Positions 62,478 through 64,000 of a stretch of 64,000 bases of DNA are shown one piece after another. Source of the DNA: Rhynchopus euleeides (Eukaryota; Euglenozoa; Diplonemea; Diplonemida; Diplonemidae). The notes below the pieces were generated by a model that worked only from the letters and a program-made list of their open reading frames with translations, was not told the DNA's origin and did not search any database. Within the stretch, counting starts at the first letter, position 1; every line of letters starts with the position of its first letter. Location: NCBI GenBank assembly GCA_963210315.1, contig OY723255.1, positions 1,240,001-1,304,000 on the forward strand, written 5' to 3'. The position numbers and the translations under genes were made by a program.

Positions 62478-62540
62478 GGAGAACACGCAGGCTGTGCAGA
62501 CTCAGGCGCAGCCTGAGTCTGCACAGCCTGCGTGTTCTCC
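62478..62540. repeat. Perfect 30-bp palindrome
   Basis: Arms 62478-62507 and 62511-62540 (GGAGAACACGCAGGCTGTGC...) are exact inverted copies around GCA. It is the longest perfect palindrome in the window. Confidence 0.95.
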
Positions 62541-63247
62541 TGGTGATCGGTGCTGCACGACTAGAACTAGATTCGTGGTGCCGGGGAGGTGTTGGGTATG
62601 AAGACCGTTCAGGCTTTTTGATTTTTTCTAGATTCATGGTGTGGGAGGAGGGCGGGGGGGGGGTCGCAAACAACCGTCGGAAGCTGGGAAGACGGGAAAC
62701 CGCGGCAAAAAAACGGTGTGCGTGAAGGAACTCCTGGACCAAAAAAGTGGGTAAATTTGTACTATTTAGAATTGGGCAAAACCTGGAAATGGGCACTATT
62801 TAACCGGATGGCTGCCCGGAAAATGTGTTCTTTTGACTGTTTGAGCACATCCAAGCAGGGCTTTTCCTAAATCTGGGGGTCCGGGGGGCTGGTGACCGAA
62901 ATCGGATGTAAAAAAACGCGCTACTGAGGCACCTATTTGGGGGTCTCAAAACTGACCGCACCACCGCACATGACTGGCGTTATTGCAATATTTGAGCTCC
63001 GTGCGGATCGTAGTGGGGTCATTTTGGTGGTGTGCGTGTACGCGAGTCTGTGTTGCAACAGAACAGCTGCCGGCAGCGCTTGGTTCGTTGATGAGGCGAA
63101 ATGATGCGCTGCTTGCGTCTCCATGCCCTACCACACCCCTTCCCACCCTCCCTGCCCCAGCACCCCCCCCCCCCCCCCCAGCAATGAGGCGTTGATTGAC
63201 ATGTCGTGCTGAAGGGGGCTGGAAGTCTAACTTACCACCCAACCCGC
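62541..63247. other. Intergenic; one satellite core
   Basis: Satellite core GTGCGGATCGTAGTGGGGTC at about 63002 in + orientation. A C-run at 63164-63179 lies upstream of the last gene. Confidence 0.5.
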
Positions 63248-64000
63248 ATGGCGCGTTGTGCGGTGCGTGGCACGGCCGCCGCCCGCATCCTCAGCCTCGC
63301 CTGCATCGCCACCTGGCTGCTGTGGAGCTGGCACGCCCACCTCGGAGCCGCAAGGATGCGGGACGCCGCCGCCACCGCCCGCAGCCATCGCCACCACACC
63401 CCTGAGCAGCCCCACGCACCCCTTGCTGACGCCACTGGGCTGCCTCCAGCAACACCGCCGCCACCCCGCGATGCAAGCCGGGCAGCACAACAAACCACAA
63501 AGCAGAGCAGACGCCATGGTGCGCCACACAGCACCCATCCCCACGCCACCATCGCCACTGTTGTCACATCGCACCGCGATGCCGACCACGCCGTAGTGCT
63601 CGGGACGTCACTCCTGCTCCGTAACCCGATCCCACCACCTGCCATATGCATATGTGACCTGCCGCTGCATGGGAGCAGCAGCAGCGACACCGACACCCCC
63701 CCTCCCTTCCCCCCACCCCACACCGCCGCGCTGCTCCGCCGCAGCGGCTGGGCAGTCCGCAGCGCCCCGCCTCTGCTGCCCCCCTCTATGAGTCCTCCAC
63801 GCCACGCCATGCCCAGAGGCCCTGCGTCGCGCGCTGCCGCCATAATCTCCCACCACACCCTCACGCGGGTCGCCGTGCTGGCGTGGTGGGCCCGAGGGGG
63901 GACGGGGGGGGGCGAGATGGCGACAGGGGCTGGGGGGCTCCTCCTGCTCGACCCCGCCCTGCTGGGCATGCCTCCGCTCGCCCCGCTCGCCTCGTGGGGT
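63248..64000 (+). CDS. Partial type II membrane protein, possibly GT8-like glycosyltransferase
   Basis: Open for all 251 codons from the Met at 63248 to the window end, with no stop. N-terminus: short basic head (MARCAVRGTAAAR), then a hydrophobic segment (ILSLACIATWLLWSW), the pattern of a Golgi signal anchor. A Pro/His/Arg-rich stem covers residues ~35-95. The next part recalls family 8 glycosyltransferases: TIATVVTSHRDADHAVVLGTSLLLR matches the first strand and helix (T..TS..Y..GA.VL..SL), LLRRSGWAVRSAPPL the next strand, and TRVAVLAWWAR plus LLLLDPALLG sits where K..W.L and the DxD strand are expected. The metal-binding DxD is not clear (LDPA), so it could be inactive or a different fold. 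The type II layout is more secure than the enzyme family. Confidence 0.5.
   Translation, partial: MARCAVRGTAAARILSLACIATWLLWSWHAHLGAARMRDAAATARSHRHHTPEQPHAPLADATGLPPATPPPPRDASRAAQQTTKQSRRHGAPHSTHPHATIATVVTSHRDADHAVVLGTSLLLRNPIPPPAICICDLPLHGSSSSDTDTPPPFPPPHTAALLRRSGWAVRSAPPLLPPSMSPPRHAMPRGPASRAAAIISHHTLTRVAVLAWWARGGTGGGEMATGAGGLLLLDPALLGMPPLAPLASWG

Noticed and set aside
63232-63969. 245-residue - strand frame at the right edge
   Set aside because: Ala/Arg-rich shadow of the + strand gene, which has a signal anchor.
1-64000. tRNA, rRNA and CRISPR arrays
   Set aside because: No tRNA-like T-arm/anticodon arrangement, rRNA block or regularly spaced direct-repeat array with unique spacers was found on reading; the regular arrays are satellites and minisatellites.

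Overview
The window is nuclear DNA of a eukaryote, most likely a GC-rich free-living protist. Conventional GT-AG introns interrupt an SRP-receptor beta gene, and there are clear homologues of TFIIIC subunit 5 and dynactin subunit 5. Intergenic DNA is full of homopolymer tracts, microsatellites, minisatellites and transposons. The lineage cannot be named from this sequence. A 200-base run of N (12329-12528) is an assembly gap.

Layout. 1-7.2 kb is ordinary gene space: a TFIIIC subunit 5 homologue, a poly-Q protein with an eIF4E-binding-like motif, dynactin p25 and four-exon SRP receptor beta. 8.2-9.7 kb holds the first of three loci encoding a ubiquitin-like domain followed by WD40 repeats; its 3' end is fused in frame to a 180-bp copy of the SRP-receptor gene. 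9.7-13 kb is repeat DNA with an HDV-like ribozyme fold, a MITE and the gap. 14.5-15.6 kb encodes a ubiquitin-like/ankyrin protein (- strand). 16.85-19.45 kb is a hAT-type DNA transposon. 20.7-22.3 and 28.6-30.0 kb encode two related cysteine-rich type I membrane proteins (- strand). 31-45.6 kb is largely mobile DNA: a 2.4-kb TIR element, a relic tyrosine recombinase, minisatellites and TA-flanked elements. 46.3-48.6 kb and 51.3-59.8 kb hold the second and third ubiquitin-like/WD40 loci, each split by a retroelement with target-site duplications. The last 750 bases open a possible GT8-like type II membrane glycosyltransferase that runs off the end.

The main discovery is at 51969-59365: an apparently whole Penelope-like retroelement with one 2,246-residue protein joining an N-terminal GIY-YIG nuclease, a reverse transcriptase, a ubiquitin-specific protease (USP) domain with its catalytic residues, and a long coiled coil. 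It lies inside a gene of a ubiquitin-like/WD40 family. The second discovery is at 46647: a short retroelement inserted with a 19-bp duplication starts exactly with a sequence that folds as an HDV-like self-cleaving ribozyme. A second, differently sequenced fold of the same type lies at 10191.

Smaller patterns include a MITE family with 3-bp duplications, fold-back elements filled with a 10-bp minisatellite, a ~200-bp satellite, a 56-bp GC-rich hairpin repeat present seven times, and several long near-perfect palindromes.
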